A stretch of DNA of 6,660 nucleotides from assembly GCA_009926905.1 (NCBI GenBank), contig RFNX01000376.1:1-6660 (forward strand). The letters run 5' to 3'. How positions within the stretch are numbered: the first letter of the stretch is position 1; every line of letters begins with the position of its first letter. Position numbers and translations under genes: made by a program. The stretch comes from Flavobacteriales bacterium (GTDB taxonomy: Bacteria; Bacteroidota; Bacteroidia; Flavobacteriales_D; Crocinitomicaceae). The notes under the pieces were generated by a model. That model searched no databases, was not told the DNA's origin, and was given only the letters and a program-made list of their open reading frames with translations. Shown in pieces: positions 1 through 6,375 of this stretch.

Positions 1-579
1 TTGATTGTGTTTCGTCAATTTATTTTTCCAGATATGTTTGACCCTTCCAACTGGGAAGGCGTTCAAGTGACAGCTGAAGTGCAACAACAAGTTTTGGAGG
101 CTACGTCAGCACAGCGATACAATCAATTTGTTGATTTGATTTACGGACGCATCAATTTTGGTTTTATGTTCGTTCATTTCTTGTTTTTCTTTGTAGCAGC
201 TTATTACTTTTTTGGAGCCTTTTTCAGTGCAATTGGGGCAATGTCAGGAACTGAAAGCGACGGACAACAGTTCATTTTACCTGTAATTGGCATTCTAGGT
301 TTGTCCATTTATTCAGGATATATGACCGTTGTTTTACCTGATTCAACTTTCGTAAAATGGGCTGAGTTTATTCCTTTTACTTCGCCTGTTGTTGTGATGG
401 TTAAATTAGCACAAAGTTATGTGGAAGGAACGCATTATCATGTAGTTTTATCCCTTTTATCTTTGTTAATTTCAACCTATTTATTCTTATGGATGGCAGG
501 TAGAATATACAAAAATGGCATTTTGCAATTCGGTCACAGAGCACGCTTGAAAAATTTGTTTCAGTGGATAAAATCTTAA
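1..579 (+). CDS. ABC-2 type transporter permease, C-terminal part (5' end outside window)
   Basis: This is the C-terminal 192 residues of a membrane protein that probably forms the membrane-spanning half of an ABC exporter of the NatB/ABC-2 class; the substrate is unknown. The frame is open from base 1. The TTG there is most likely an internal Leu codon, because whole members of this class have roughly twice this length. Visible hydrophobic segments lie at about residues 54-82, 91-112, 122-138 and 147-168. A mostly polar region (residues 11-50) precedes them, as expected for the extracytoplasmic part of these permeases. The segment around FIPFTSPVVVMVKL (123-136) and the C-terminal run AGRIYKNGILQFG (166-178), ending in a short basic tail, match the usual end of Bacteroidota ABC-2 permeases. 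The stop lies one base before the ppx start, so the two genes are probably cotranscribed. The partner ATPase is not in the window. The family call is from recalled motifs, not a search. Confidence 0.8.
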   Translation: MIVFRQFIFPDMFDPSNWEGVQVTAEVQQQVLEATSAQRYNQFVDLIYGRINFGFMFVHFLFFFVAAYYFFGAFFSAIGAMSGTESDGQQFILPVIGILGLSIYSGYMTVVLPDSTFVKWAEFIPFTSPVVVMVKLAQSYVEGTHYHVVLSLLSLLISTYLFLWMAGRIYKNGILQFGHRARLKNLFQWIKS

Positions 580-580
580 A

Positions 581-1468
581 ATGAAAAAAGCGGTAATCGA
601 TCTTGGGACCAATACATTTAATTTAGCAATTGCTGAAATAGTGAATGGTAAAATCAATTTATTACATTCTGAAAAAGAAGGTGTTGCAATTGGTATGGGA
701 GGTATCAATGAAAATCGATTATCTGAAGATGCGATTGAACGGGCTGTTATTTGTTTGAAAAGATTCAAAGAAAAATGCGATGAATTCGAAGTTGTTGAAA
801 TAAAAGCAATTGGTACTTCTGCCATTCGTGATGCAAAAAATAATAGTGAATTCGCTCAAAAAGCACAATTTGAAACCGGGATTTCCATTCAGATAATCGA
901 CGGAATTCAAGAGGCCAACTACATTTACAAAGGAATTGCTTACACGTATAATTTTGAAACACCGAGTTTAATCATGGATATTGGAGGAGGAAGTACCGAA
1001 TTCATAGCCGCTGATAAAAATGGAGTACACGATTTGATTTCGTTAAATGTTGGCGTTTCGAGAATTTTTCAATTGTATGAATTTTCAGATCCAATGACAG
1101 CAAGCGATATTCAGAAAGTAGTGGCTTTTTTGGATGCGAATGAACACGATTTTTTCAGTCGAGTAAATTGTCAAACATTGGTGGGTGCTTCAGGAAGTTT
1201 TGAAACTTTTTATGAATTGGTGCATCACGAAAAATATCCTTTAGGTTATGAAACGCAAGAGCTTGATTTTGAACAATTCAAGTTAACATTGGAAAACATC
1301 ATTCAATCGACACAAGCTGAACGCGATACCAATGTATTCATCATTCCGATTCGTAAGAAAATGGCGCCGATTGCAGCGATAAAAACACGTTGGGTTATCC
1401 AAAAAATGAATGCCAATAAAGTTGTGATTTCTCCTTGTTCACTGAAAGAAGGTGTGTTGGTTGAATAA
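581..1468 (+). CDS. ppx: Ppx/GppA family exopolyphosphatase / guanosine pentaphosphate phosphohydrolase
   Basis: A cytosolic phosphatase of the ASKHA (actin-like ATPase) fold that, in this family, removes terminal phosphate from inorganic polyphosphate and/or converts pppGpp to ppGpp. The 295 residues cover only the core two-lobed domain; the C-terminal HD-like domain of E. coli Ppx/GppA is absent, which is usual for short Bacteroidota forms. Visible motifs are the first phosphate loop DLGTNTF (7-13), the TSAIRDAKN segment (79-87), IQEANYIYKG (109-118) with Glu111 in the place of the family's catalytic glutamate, the second phosphate loop MDIGGGSTEF (132-141), and VGASGSFETF (201-210). The C-terminal SLKEGVL (287-293) is also typical. 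The ATG at 581 is one base after the upstream stop and puts the first motif at the usual distance from the N-terminus. No strong Shine-Dalgarno site is visible, so translation may be coupled to the permease gene. Whether polyphosphate or pppGpp is the main substrate cannot be told from sequence. Confidence 0.92.
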   Translation: MKKAVIDLGTNTFNLAIAEIVNGKINLLHSEKEGVAIGMGGINENRLSEDAIERAVICLKRFKEKCDEFEVVEIKAIGTSAIRDAKNNSEFAQKAQFETGISIQIIDGIQEANYIYKGIAYTYNFETPSLIMDIGGGSTEFIAADKNGVHDLISLNVGVSRIFQLYEFSDPMTASDIQKVVAFLDANEHDFFSRVNCQTLVGASGSFETFYELVHHEKYPLGYETQELDFEQFKLTLENIIQSTQAERDTNVFIIPIRKKMAPIAAIKTRWVIQKMNANKVVISPCSLKEGVLVE

Positions 1469-1488
1469 CTTTAATAGAGATTTTGTAT

Positions 1489-1536
1489 AAATATATTTAA
1501 TACTTAGTAATCTACATTAAGGAGTTAAATATATTT
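1489..1536. terminator. Perfect 12-bp AT-only inverted repeat between convergent genes; possible bidirectional terminator
   Basis: AAATATATTTAA at 1489-1500 is the exact reverse complement of TTAAATATATTT at 1525-1536, with a 24-base loop. The 12-bp stem has no GC pair, so it is weak. Each arm also contains the self-complementary AAATATATTT. It lies in the 75-base gap between the stops of ppx (plus strand) and glpF (minus strand), where a shared terminator would be expected. No U-tract follows at the normal distance on either side, and AT-rich DNA makes such repeats by chance more often, so the terminator role is an inference. Confidence 0.4.
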
Positions 1537-1543
1537 GCTTTTC

Positions 1544-2284
1544 TTAAAAATGCAAGTTTGTAAATAACAAAGCAGCAAGTGCACCTCCAACTAATGGCCC
1601 AACTATTGGAATCCAACTGTAAGACCAATCAGGTGTTTTGTTGGCTCTTGGTAGTAAAGCATAAACGATTCTTGGTCCCAAATCTCGTGCAGGATTGATA
1701 GCGTAACCTGTTGTTCCTCCGAGTGATATGCCGATTACCCAAACCAATAGTCCAACTGGCAAAGCATCCAATGAACCAATACCAAAATTGACTTTTTCCA
1801 TTCCTTCAATACAAATGCTTGGTCCTACCAAAAAGAGCACGCCGTATACTAAAAAGAATGTACCGTAGATTTCGCTAAATAGATTACGAGGCGTATTTTT
1901 AATGGCTGGTCCTGTGCAAAAACAACCTTTCACAGCGCCTTCGTCTTCCGTGGCTTTGAAGTGGTCGTGGTACAATTGATAATTCAAAAAACTACCTGCG
2001 ATTGCGCCCAAAACTTGTGCTAAAGCATAACCTGGTACTAAGTTCCAATCGAATCTACCTGCAACAGCAAGTCCGACAGAAACGGCAGGATTCAAATGCG
2101 CTCCACTGATTTTTCCAGTTATGAATACGGCAACAAAAACGGCTAATCCCCAGCCAGTTGTGATTAAAAGCCAAGCGTGATTTCCTTCAGCTAATGTTTT
2201 TTTCAATGAAACGTTGGCAACAACCCCAGCTCCAAAAACGAGTAGAATGCACGTGCCGATAAATTCTGCGATGTAAGCTGTCAT
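1544..2284 (-). CDS. glpF: Glycerol uptake facilitator (MIP/aquaglyceroporin family)
   Basis: A 246-residue inner-membrane channel of the major intrinsic protein family that lets glycerol diffuse into the cell, where GlpK traps it by phosphorylation. The two half-helix motifs are present: HLNPAVS with Asn65-Pro66-Ala67, and INPARDLG with Asn197-Pro198-Ala199. Asp201 after Arg200 is the mark of glycerol channels rather than water-only aquaporins. By recalled alignment with E. coli GlpF, the selectivity filter would be Trp45, Tyr195 and Arg200, with Tyr where E. coli has Phe200. Hydrophobic segments fit six membrane helices. Length is normal for the family. The ATG overlaps the glpD stop by four bases (TCAT on the plus strand at 2281-2284) and no strong ribosome site is seen, so translation is probably coupled to glpD. 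It is the last gene of the glpK-glpD-glpF operon. The operon context supports glycerol as substrate. Confidence 0.95.
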   Translation of the reverse strand: MTAYIAEFIGTCILLVFGAGVVANVSLKKTLAEGNHAWLLITTGWGLAVFVAVFITGKISGAHLNPAVSVGLAVAGRFDWNLVPGYALAQVLGAIAGSFLNYQLYHDHFKATEDEGAVKGCFCTGPAIKNTPRNLFSEIYGTFFLVYGVLFLVGPSICIEGMEKVNFGIGSLDALPVGLLVWVIGISLGGTTGYAINPARDLGPRIVYALLPRANKTPDWSYSWIPIVGPLVGGALAALLFTNLHF

Positions 2285-3815
2285 AAAATGTAATTTGAAG
2301 CGAGTTGATTAAATTGATTGACTTGTTCTGTTTGCCAAAATTGGTCTTTATCCAATTCATCTGCCAAGATTTCAGCCACTTTTGGTGCGATTCGAACGGT
2401 TTCTTTAGCATCGAGAAATAGACAACGCGTTCTTCGTGCCAACATATCTTCCAAAGTAAAAACCATTTCTTCTTGAACGCCGTATCTGATTTGTGCTTCA
2501 GAAATGTAAACGTTATCTGAAAGTGATTCTAAACTGCCGTAATTATTGAGTTTTTCTTGCTCGCTACCATAAACGTGTAGCGCATTCTCCCACGAACTTG
2601 CTGCATCAAAACCAAAAATCTGCAAATGCTCTGTACCACTTTTTTTATCTGTCAAAGGTTCATGTTTCAACGCTAAATCAATGGCATCTTCTCCCATTTT
2701 TCGATAGGTTGTCCATTTCCCTCCCAACACATTGATCAATCCGCTTTCGCTTCTATCTACCAAATGCTTGCGCGATAAAGCTTTCGATGATTTTCCTGTT
2801 GCAGAAATCAAAGGACGCAAACCAACATACACACTTTTTACATCGGCTCTTGTTGGTTTTCTGGTCATGTAAATTTCAGCATTTGCCAAAATAAAATTGA
2901 TTTCTTCGTCAGTTGATTTAGGTTCGTAACTGATTTCTGAAACTTCTGTATCCGTTGTTCCCACTACCACGTGGTCGTTCCAAGGAACTGCAAATAAAAC
3001 CCTGCCATCGGAAGTATTCGGAACCATGATTGCATTTTCACTGTTTAAAAAACTGCGATTTAAAACCAAATGTACACCTTGACTTGGACGAATTTTTAAC
3101 GGTGCATTTATATTGTCCGCTTTCATTAGTTCTTCTGCAAAAACGCCCGTTGCATTGATGACAATTTTAGCTTTTATATCCATGGTTTCGCCACTAAGAA
3201 CATCCGTTGCTTGGACTCCAATTATAGTGTCGTTTTCTTTCAGAAAAGCATTCCATTCCATGTAATTGAGTACACAACCGCCCTTTGCATCAATGGTATG
3301 TGCCAAACTTATTGCCATTCGTGCATCGTCAAATTGCCCGTCGTGGTAAATGACTCCGCCGTTTAATTGTTCTTGATTGACATTTGGAATTTGTCGGATA
3401 GTTTCTTCTTTGTTCAACATTTCAGAAGGTCCTAAACCTAATTTTCCAGCCATTAAATCGTATATTTTTAAGCCTAACCGTAGAATGGCGTGGACCACCA
3501 ATCGTAAGTTGGAATGATGAAACGCATGTTGCGAACAAGGTGTGGCGCATTTCTCAGCATTAAACCTCTTTCTCTTAAAGCTTCCACGACCAATGAAATG
3601 TCGCCATTTTTCAAGTAACGAACGCCGCCGTGTACTAATTTCGTACTGCGTGAAGATGTTCCTTTCCCGAAATCGTATTTCTCGATGAGTAATACATTTA
3701 GTCCTCTGCTAACTGCATCCAAGGCTGTTCCCAAGCCTGTTGCGCCACCGCCAATCACCAAAACGTCCCAAATGGGAGTTTCAGCCAAACGTTTACTATT
3801 TATTAATCGGTTCAT
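2281..3815 (-). pseudogene. glpD: FAD-dependent glycerol-3-phosphate dehydrogenase, broken by a 1-base frameshift (mutation or sequence error)
   Basis: GlpD is a membrane-associated flavoprotein that oxidises glycerol-3-phosphate to dihydroxyacetone phosphate and gives the electrons to quinone. The N-terminal piece (3815 to 3474) encodes 113 residues with the FAD-binding Rossmann motif DVLVIGGGATGLG (17-29) and the DAO-family run GKGTSSRSTKLVHGGVRYL (50-68). It ends in TYDWWSTPFYG followed at once by TAG. The rest continues in another frame from GLKIYDLMAGKLGLGP (starting at 3474) to 2281 and ends in a GlpD-type C-terminal domain. One T missing from GGTTTAGGC, leaving GGTTAGGC at 3479-3472, explains the break exactly: restoring it gives FYG-L-GLKIYDL and a 511-residue protein of normal length. 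The start at 3815 is chosen because its ATGA overlaps the glpK stop; an ATG at 3848 in the same frame lies inside glpK. A TTG at 3501 opens the second frame by chance. Except for the lesion the protein looks well conserved, so the break is recent or an error. Confidence 0.9.
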
Positions 3816-5293
3816 TTCGTGGTGATTTTGCCCATTCGTTCGTTCCAAAGTGCAATGATTCTCTCCGTAGCTTCATTTGTGATGGGATGAAATTCTGCAT
3901 CTTTTTCCCAAATGTGCATCAATTCTTCTTGATTTTTCCAGAAACCAGTTCCCAATCCTGCTAAAAAAGCTGCTCCAAGTGCTGTTGTTTCTGTTGTTTT
4001 TGGACGTATGACTTCCGCATTCAATAAATCGGACTGAATTTGCATCAATAAGTTGTTTTTACAAGCGCCGCCATCCACACGCAAGGATGAAAACACAATG
4101 CCTGCGTCTTTTTGCATTTCGAAAATGATTTCTCGCGAACGCATCGCAATTGCTTCCAAAGCTGCTCGAGCAATGTGCCCTTTTTCTGTTCCTCGTGTGA
4201 TTCCCATGATGGCACCGGTTGCATTTGAATCCCAATAAGGCGCTCCAAGTCCTGCCAATGCTGGAATAAAGGTCAATCCGCCATTGTTTTCAACGCTATT
4301 TGCCAAAGCTTCAACTTCAGATGAACTTGATATAATTTGCATGCCGTCTCGCAACCACTGAATCAAAGCACCTGCAATGAAAACGCTGCCTTCGATGGCG
4401 TAAGTTGTTTTACCGTTGATTTGCCAAGCGATGGTCGTCAGCATTTTATTATTCGATTTCACCGGTTTTTCGCCTGTGTTCATCACACAAAAGCATCCCG
4501 TTCCATACGTATTTTTTACCTCACCAGGTTGAAAGCAAATTTGCCCGAAAAGGGCTGCTTGTTGATCTCCAGCAATTCCACTGATTGGAACTTCAGTTGT
4601 CCAATTGTCCAATTTTGCGGTTCCAATGATTCCCGAAGACGGATGAACTTTTGGAAGCATATTCGCGGGAACATCCAGCATTTTTAGCAATTCTGTGTCC
4701 CATTCCAAGGTATGAATGTTGAACAACATTGTACGACTTGCGTTGCTTGGGTCTGTGACGTGGTGTTTTCCTTCCGATAATTTCCAAATCAACCACGTAT
4801 CAATTGTTCCAAAAAGTAAATTTCCAGCCACTGCTTCGTTTTTCAGACTTGGATTTTGCTCCAATATCCAATTGATTTTAGTTCCTGAGAAATAGGAATC
4901 CACTACTAAACCCGTTTTATCTTGCACCATTTGTTCGTAGCCAGCATTCACAAGCGATTCACAAAAAGCAGCTGTTCGACGATCTTGCCAAACGATGGCG
5001 TTGTAAACGGGTAAACCTGTATTTTTATTCCAAACAACAGTTGTTTCACGCTGATTGGTAATTCCGATTGCTTCGATTTCGTCGGATGAAATATTGGCTT
5101 GAGCGAGAGCATCTTGAATGGCTTTTTTCTGCGTTTCCCAAATTTCAATTGGATCGTGTTCCACCCAACCTTCTTTCGGAAAATACTGTGTGAATTCATA
5201 CTGCGCTAAAGCAATTTGAACGCCGTTTTTATCAAAAATCAATGCGCGTGAACTGGTTGTCCCTGCGTCTATAGCCAAAATATACGATTTCAT
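3812..5293 (-). CDS. glpK: Glycerol kinase (FGGY family)
   Basis: A 493-residue cytosolic kinase that uses ATP to make sn-glycerol-3-phosphate, the first step after GlpF uptake. Motifs in order are the phosphate-binding loop DAGTTSSRALIFD (9-21), GWVEHDPIEIW (42-52), TNQRETTVVW (79-88) with Arg82 and Glu83 for glycerol binding, VWQDRRTA (101-108), VDSYFSGTKINW (131-142) with Tyr134, AGDQQAALFGQ (241-251) with Asp243 in the place of the catalytic base, KNTYGTGCF (260-268), GLGAPYWD (348-355), VDGGACKNN (406-414) and TALGAAFLAGL (437-447). The length is that of full family members. It is the first gene of the minus-strand operon and its TGA overlaps the glpD ATG by four bases. No Shine-Dalgarno site is clear; the leader is A-rich. 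The loop before VPISGIAGDQQ (225-234) has neither the Gly-Thr-Arg of the E. coli fructose-1,6-bisphosphate site nor the phosphorylatable His of Gram-positive enzymes, so those two controls are probably absent. Confidence 0.97.
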   Translation of the reverse strand: MKSYILAIDAGTTSSRALIFDKNGVQIALAQYEFTQYFPKEGWVEHDPIEIWETQKKAIQDALAQANISSDEIEAIGITNQRETTVVWNKNTGLPVYNAIVWQDRRTAAFCESLVNAGYEQMVQDKTGLVVDSYFSGTKINWILEQNPSLKNEAVAGNLLFGTIDTWLIWKLSEGKHHVTDPSNASRTMLFNIHTLEWDTELLKMLDVPANMLPKVHPSSGIIGTAKLDNWTTEVPISGIAGDQQAALFGQICFQPGEVKNTYGTGCFCVMNTGEKPVKSNNKMLTTIAWQINGKTTYAIEGSVFIAGALIQWLRDGMQIISSSSEVEALANSVENNGGLTFIPALAGLGAPYWDSNATGAIMGITRGTEKGHIARAALEAIAMRSREIIFEMQKDAGIVFSSLRVDGGACKNNLLMQIQSDLLNAEVIRPKTTETTALGAAFLAGLGTGFWKNQEELMHIWEKDAEFHPITNEATERIIALWNERMGKITTK

Positions 5294-5392
5294 CTTACGA
5301 TTTATTTTTGTTGGCTAAATGTAGTAAAAATTGTTTTGAAGATGGGAGGGAAGGGCGTACTTATTTTTGGAAAAGAGGTTAGTTCTGAATTA

Positions 5393-5404
5393 ATAAAATT
5401 TTAT
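5393..5404. repeat. Perfect 12-bp palindrome ATAAAATTTTAT in the glpK upstream region
   Basis: ATAAAATTTTAT is fully self-complementary and lies 100 bases upstream of the glpK start. It could be an operator half-site pair, but it is entirely A/T in AT-rich DNA, so chance is a real possibility. No regulator gene in the window points to a binding protein. Confidence 0.3.
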
Positions 5405-5411
5405 CAATTGA

Positions 5412-5444
5412 AATTAAATGATGATTGCTTGTAAATCATTAATT
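5412..5444. repeat. Imperfect AT-rich hairpin in the divergent region
   Basis: The arm AATTAAATGAT (5412-5422) pairs with ATCATTAATT (5435-5444) with one bulged base and a 12-base loop. The heptamer AATTGAA also occurs twice around it as a direct repeat (5406-5412 and 5441-5447). It is about midway between the glpK and antitoxin starts, so it could serve as an operator or terminator for either side. The stem has one GC pair, so support is weak. Confidence 0.3.
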
Positions 5445-5556
5445 GAATTGTATTATTTTTTTCTGCGGTATATTCAATGCACAAAGTTCCACACGCTAAT
5501 TTTCAAAAACTTTTCTAATTGTATTACTATTTACTAACTTTACGTTTCTACTTATA

Positions 5557-5568
5557 TTTAGAATTAAA
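5557..5568 (+). promoter_or_regulatory. Element TTTAGAAYTAAA upstream of antitoxin 1 (shared with copy 2)
   Basis: TTTAGAATTAAA begins 17 bases before the antitoxin ATG. A nearly identical TTTAGAACTAAA lies 23 bases before the second antitoxin at 6146-6157. The ends TTTA and TAAA form an inverted repeat, the form expected of an operator for an autoregulating antitoxin. It may equally be sequence left over from the duplication. An AACTTT lies about 20 bases further upstream in both copies (5536 and 6127), which could be part of the promoter. Confidence 0.35.
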
Positions 5569-5573
5569 CACAC

Positions 5574-5783
5574 ATGAAAATTTTGATAGACATTGCAGAT
5601 AATGATGCTGTTTTTGGAATGAAAGTTTTAAAAAGTCTTTCTTTTGTAAAAAAAGCAAAACCAATGAATGATTCAGCTGTTGAATTGTGGAATGATCTAA
5701 AAGATGCCGCAGAACAAGTGCGCTTGCACAAACAAGGAAAGATAGAATTGAAAACTGCGCAAGAGCTTTTGAATGAGTTATAG
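5574..5783 (+). CDS. Putative type II antitoxin, copy 1
   Basis: A 69-residue protein placed directly before a RelE-like toxin and overlapping it by 11 bases, the usual antitoxin-first order. I infer from this position that it binds and neutralises the toxin. Residues 2-7 (KILIDI) look like a short beta strand, followed by a helix at about 10-23 (ending VLKSLSF) and a longer charged helical stretch at about 33-69 ending in LLNEL. A strand-then-helix start is compatible with a ribbon-helix-helix-like fold, but the usual RHH signature is not evident and I cannot name the family. The second copy at 6169-6375 shares about 26 of 68 positions by eye, mainly in the N-terminal MxxLxDI, VLKSL and VK residues and the C-terminal LNEL. 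The C-terminal helix is the likely toxin-binding part. No Shine-Dalgarno site is seen before the ATG. Confidence 0.75.
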   Translation: MKILIDIADNDAVFGMKVLKSLSFVKKAKPMNDSAVELWNDLKDAAEQVRLHKQGKIELKTAQELLNEL

Positions 5784-6102
5784 CATTTTTCCTACGCATC
5801 GTTTTGAAAAAGAACTCAAACGACTTGCTAAAAAATTCCCTTCTCTAAAAAATGAATTTTCTGATTTGATAAAAACTATTATTGAAAAACCAGGAAGTGG
5901 TACTTATATTGGAAATAACTGTTTTAAAATCCGTTTAGCAATAGCTAGTAAAGGAAAAGGTAAAAGCGGTGGGGCAAGAGTAATAACTTATTTGTATATT
6001 GAAACTGAAACCGTATATCTTCTAACTATTTACGACAAAAGTGAAAAAGAAGAACTTAAACCCAATGAATTAAAAGAAATGATTAATAGTTTGGAACTGT
6101 AA
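5773..6102 (+). CDS. RelE/HigB2-like type II toxin, copy 1 (intact)
   Basis: A 109-residue protein of the RelE/ParE superfamily, closest in look to the HigB2/RelE group (COG4737-like), whose studied members cut mRNA on the ribosome. Visible are a basic N-terminal helix FEKELKRLAKKFPSL (11-25), the core CFKIRLAIASKGKGKSGG (50-67) continuing as ARVITYL (68-74), and VYLLTIYDKSEKEELKPNE (81-99). The GKGKSGGxRVI block with LLxIYxKxEKxxL is the most typical part of that group. The length is normal. The ATG at 5773 lies inside the antitoxin gene; this 11-base overlap is repeated exactly in the second copy, which supports this start. All family blocks are intact, so it is probably active, but RNase rather than another toxic activity is inferred from the family only. 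Confidence 0.88.
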   Translation: MSYSIFPTHRFEKELKRLAKKFPSLKNEFSDLIKTIIEKPGSGTYIGNNCFKIRLAIASKGKGKSGGARVITYLYIETETVYLLTIYDKSEKEELKPNELKEMINSLEL

Positions 6103-6145
6103 TAATAGAATTGAACTTGAGTTGCGAACTTTTAACAAATTAAAA

Positions 6146-6157
6146 TTTAGAACTAAA
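6146..6157 (+). promoter_or_regulatory. Element TTTAGAAYTAAA upstream of antitoxin 2
   Basis: TTTAGAACTAAA differs from the copy-1 element (5557-5568) at one base and lies 23 bases before the second antitoxin ATG, inside the 66-base gap between the two toxin-antitoxin units. A matching AACTTT occurs about 20 bases upstream in both. The second unit may therefore have its own promoter and operator, or this may just be duplicated DNA. Confidence 0.35.
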
Positions 6158-6168
6158 ATAAAGAAAAA

Positions 6169-6375
6169 ATGAGAGTTTTGTTAGACATAAAAGACGATAA
6201 AGCATTGCATTTATTAGAAGTTTTGAAAAGCTTACCTTATGTAAAAACCAAAACGCTTTCTGATGAAAAGGCTTTATTGATGGAGGAAATTAAAGAAGCT
6301 GTTGAAGAATTGAAATTGGTCAGAGCTGGTAAAAAAAAGGCTCGTAATGCAGTAGATTTTTTAAATGAACTATAA
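6169..6375 (+). CDS. Putative type II antitoxin, copy 2 (frame intact, partner toxin broken)
   Basis: A 68-residue paralogue of the copy-1 antitoxin: MRVLLDI strand (1-7), a helix to about residue 22 (EVLKSLPY at 16-23), then a long charged helix (33-68) with EEIKEAVEELKL (39-50) and the terminal FLNEL. The frame is undamaged although the toxin gene it overlaps is broken. The ATG is preceded by an A-rich leader (AAAGAAAAA), which suits Bacteroidota translation starts. It may persist as a solo antitoxin, might cross-neutralise toxin 1, or may simply not have decayed yet; the moderate divergence from antitoxin 1 makes cross-talk uncertain. DNA binding is assumed from the system type and not seen as a clear motif. 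Confidence 0.7.
   Translation: MRVLLDIKDDKALHLLEVLKSLPYVKTKTLSDEKALLMEEIKEAVEELKLVRAGKKKARNAVDFLNEL

Larger units (their letters stand above)
5294..5573. other. Gene-free divergent intergenic region between glpK and the first toxin-antitoxin pair
   Basis: About 280 AT-rich bases with no convincing coding frame on either strand. It must hold the promoters for the glp operon (minus strand) and for the first antitoxin (plus strand). I found no full match to the Bacteroidota promoter pattern (TTTG, about 19-21 bases, TAnnTTTG) on either strand. Partial -7 matches are TAACTTTA at 5535-5542 (plus strand) and GAACTTTG on the minus strand at 5489-5482, neither with a -33 TTTG at the right spacing. 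It contains a 12-bp palindrome (5393-5404), an imperfect hairpin (5412-5444) and a local G-rich stretch at 5341-5355 that stands out from the surrounding AT-rich sequence. Confidence 0.7.

Noticed and set aside
1..3. TTG at base 1 as a true start codon
   Set aside because: The frame is open to the window edge and the protein matches only the C-terminal half of ABC-2 permeases, so the gene starts outside the window.
3474..3480. Programmed -1 frameshift in glpD
   Set aside because: Restoring the frame needs a -1 shift at GGT-TAG, but there is no X-XXY-YYZ slippery heptamer, and GlpD is not known to use recoding. A simple 1-base loss is a better fit.
3816..3848. ATG at 3848 as the glpD start
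   Set aside because: It would lengthen the protein by 11 polar residues read inside glpK; the ATG at 3815 with an ATGA overlap matches the glpD/glpF junction and puts the FAD motif at the usual distance.
3740..4687. Several open frames on the plus strand opposite glpK and glpD
   Set aside because: They are antisense to well-conserved glycerol genes, show no recognisable protein features and have no plausible start context.
5341..5355. G-quadruplex in the G-rich stretch upstream of glpK
   Set aside because: Only three GGG runs are close together; a fourth is missing, so the standard pattern is not met.
5482..5510. Bacteroidota-type promoter for glpK on the minus strand (TTTG with GAACTTTG)
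   Set aside because: The spacing between the two boxes is 14 bases instead of about 19-21, and the -7 box lacks its first T.
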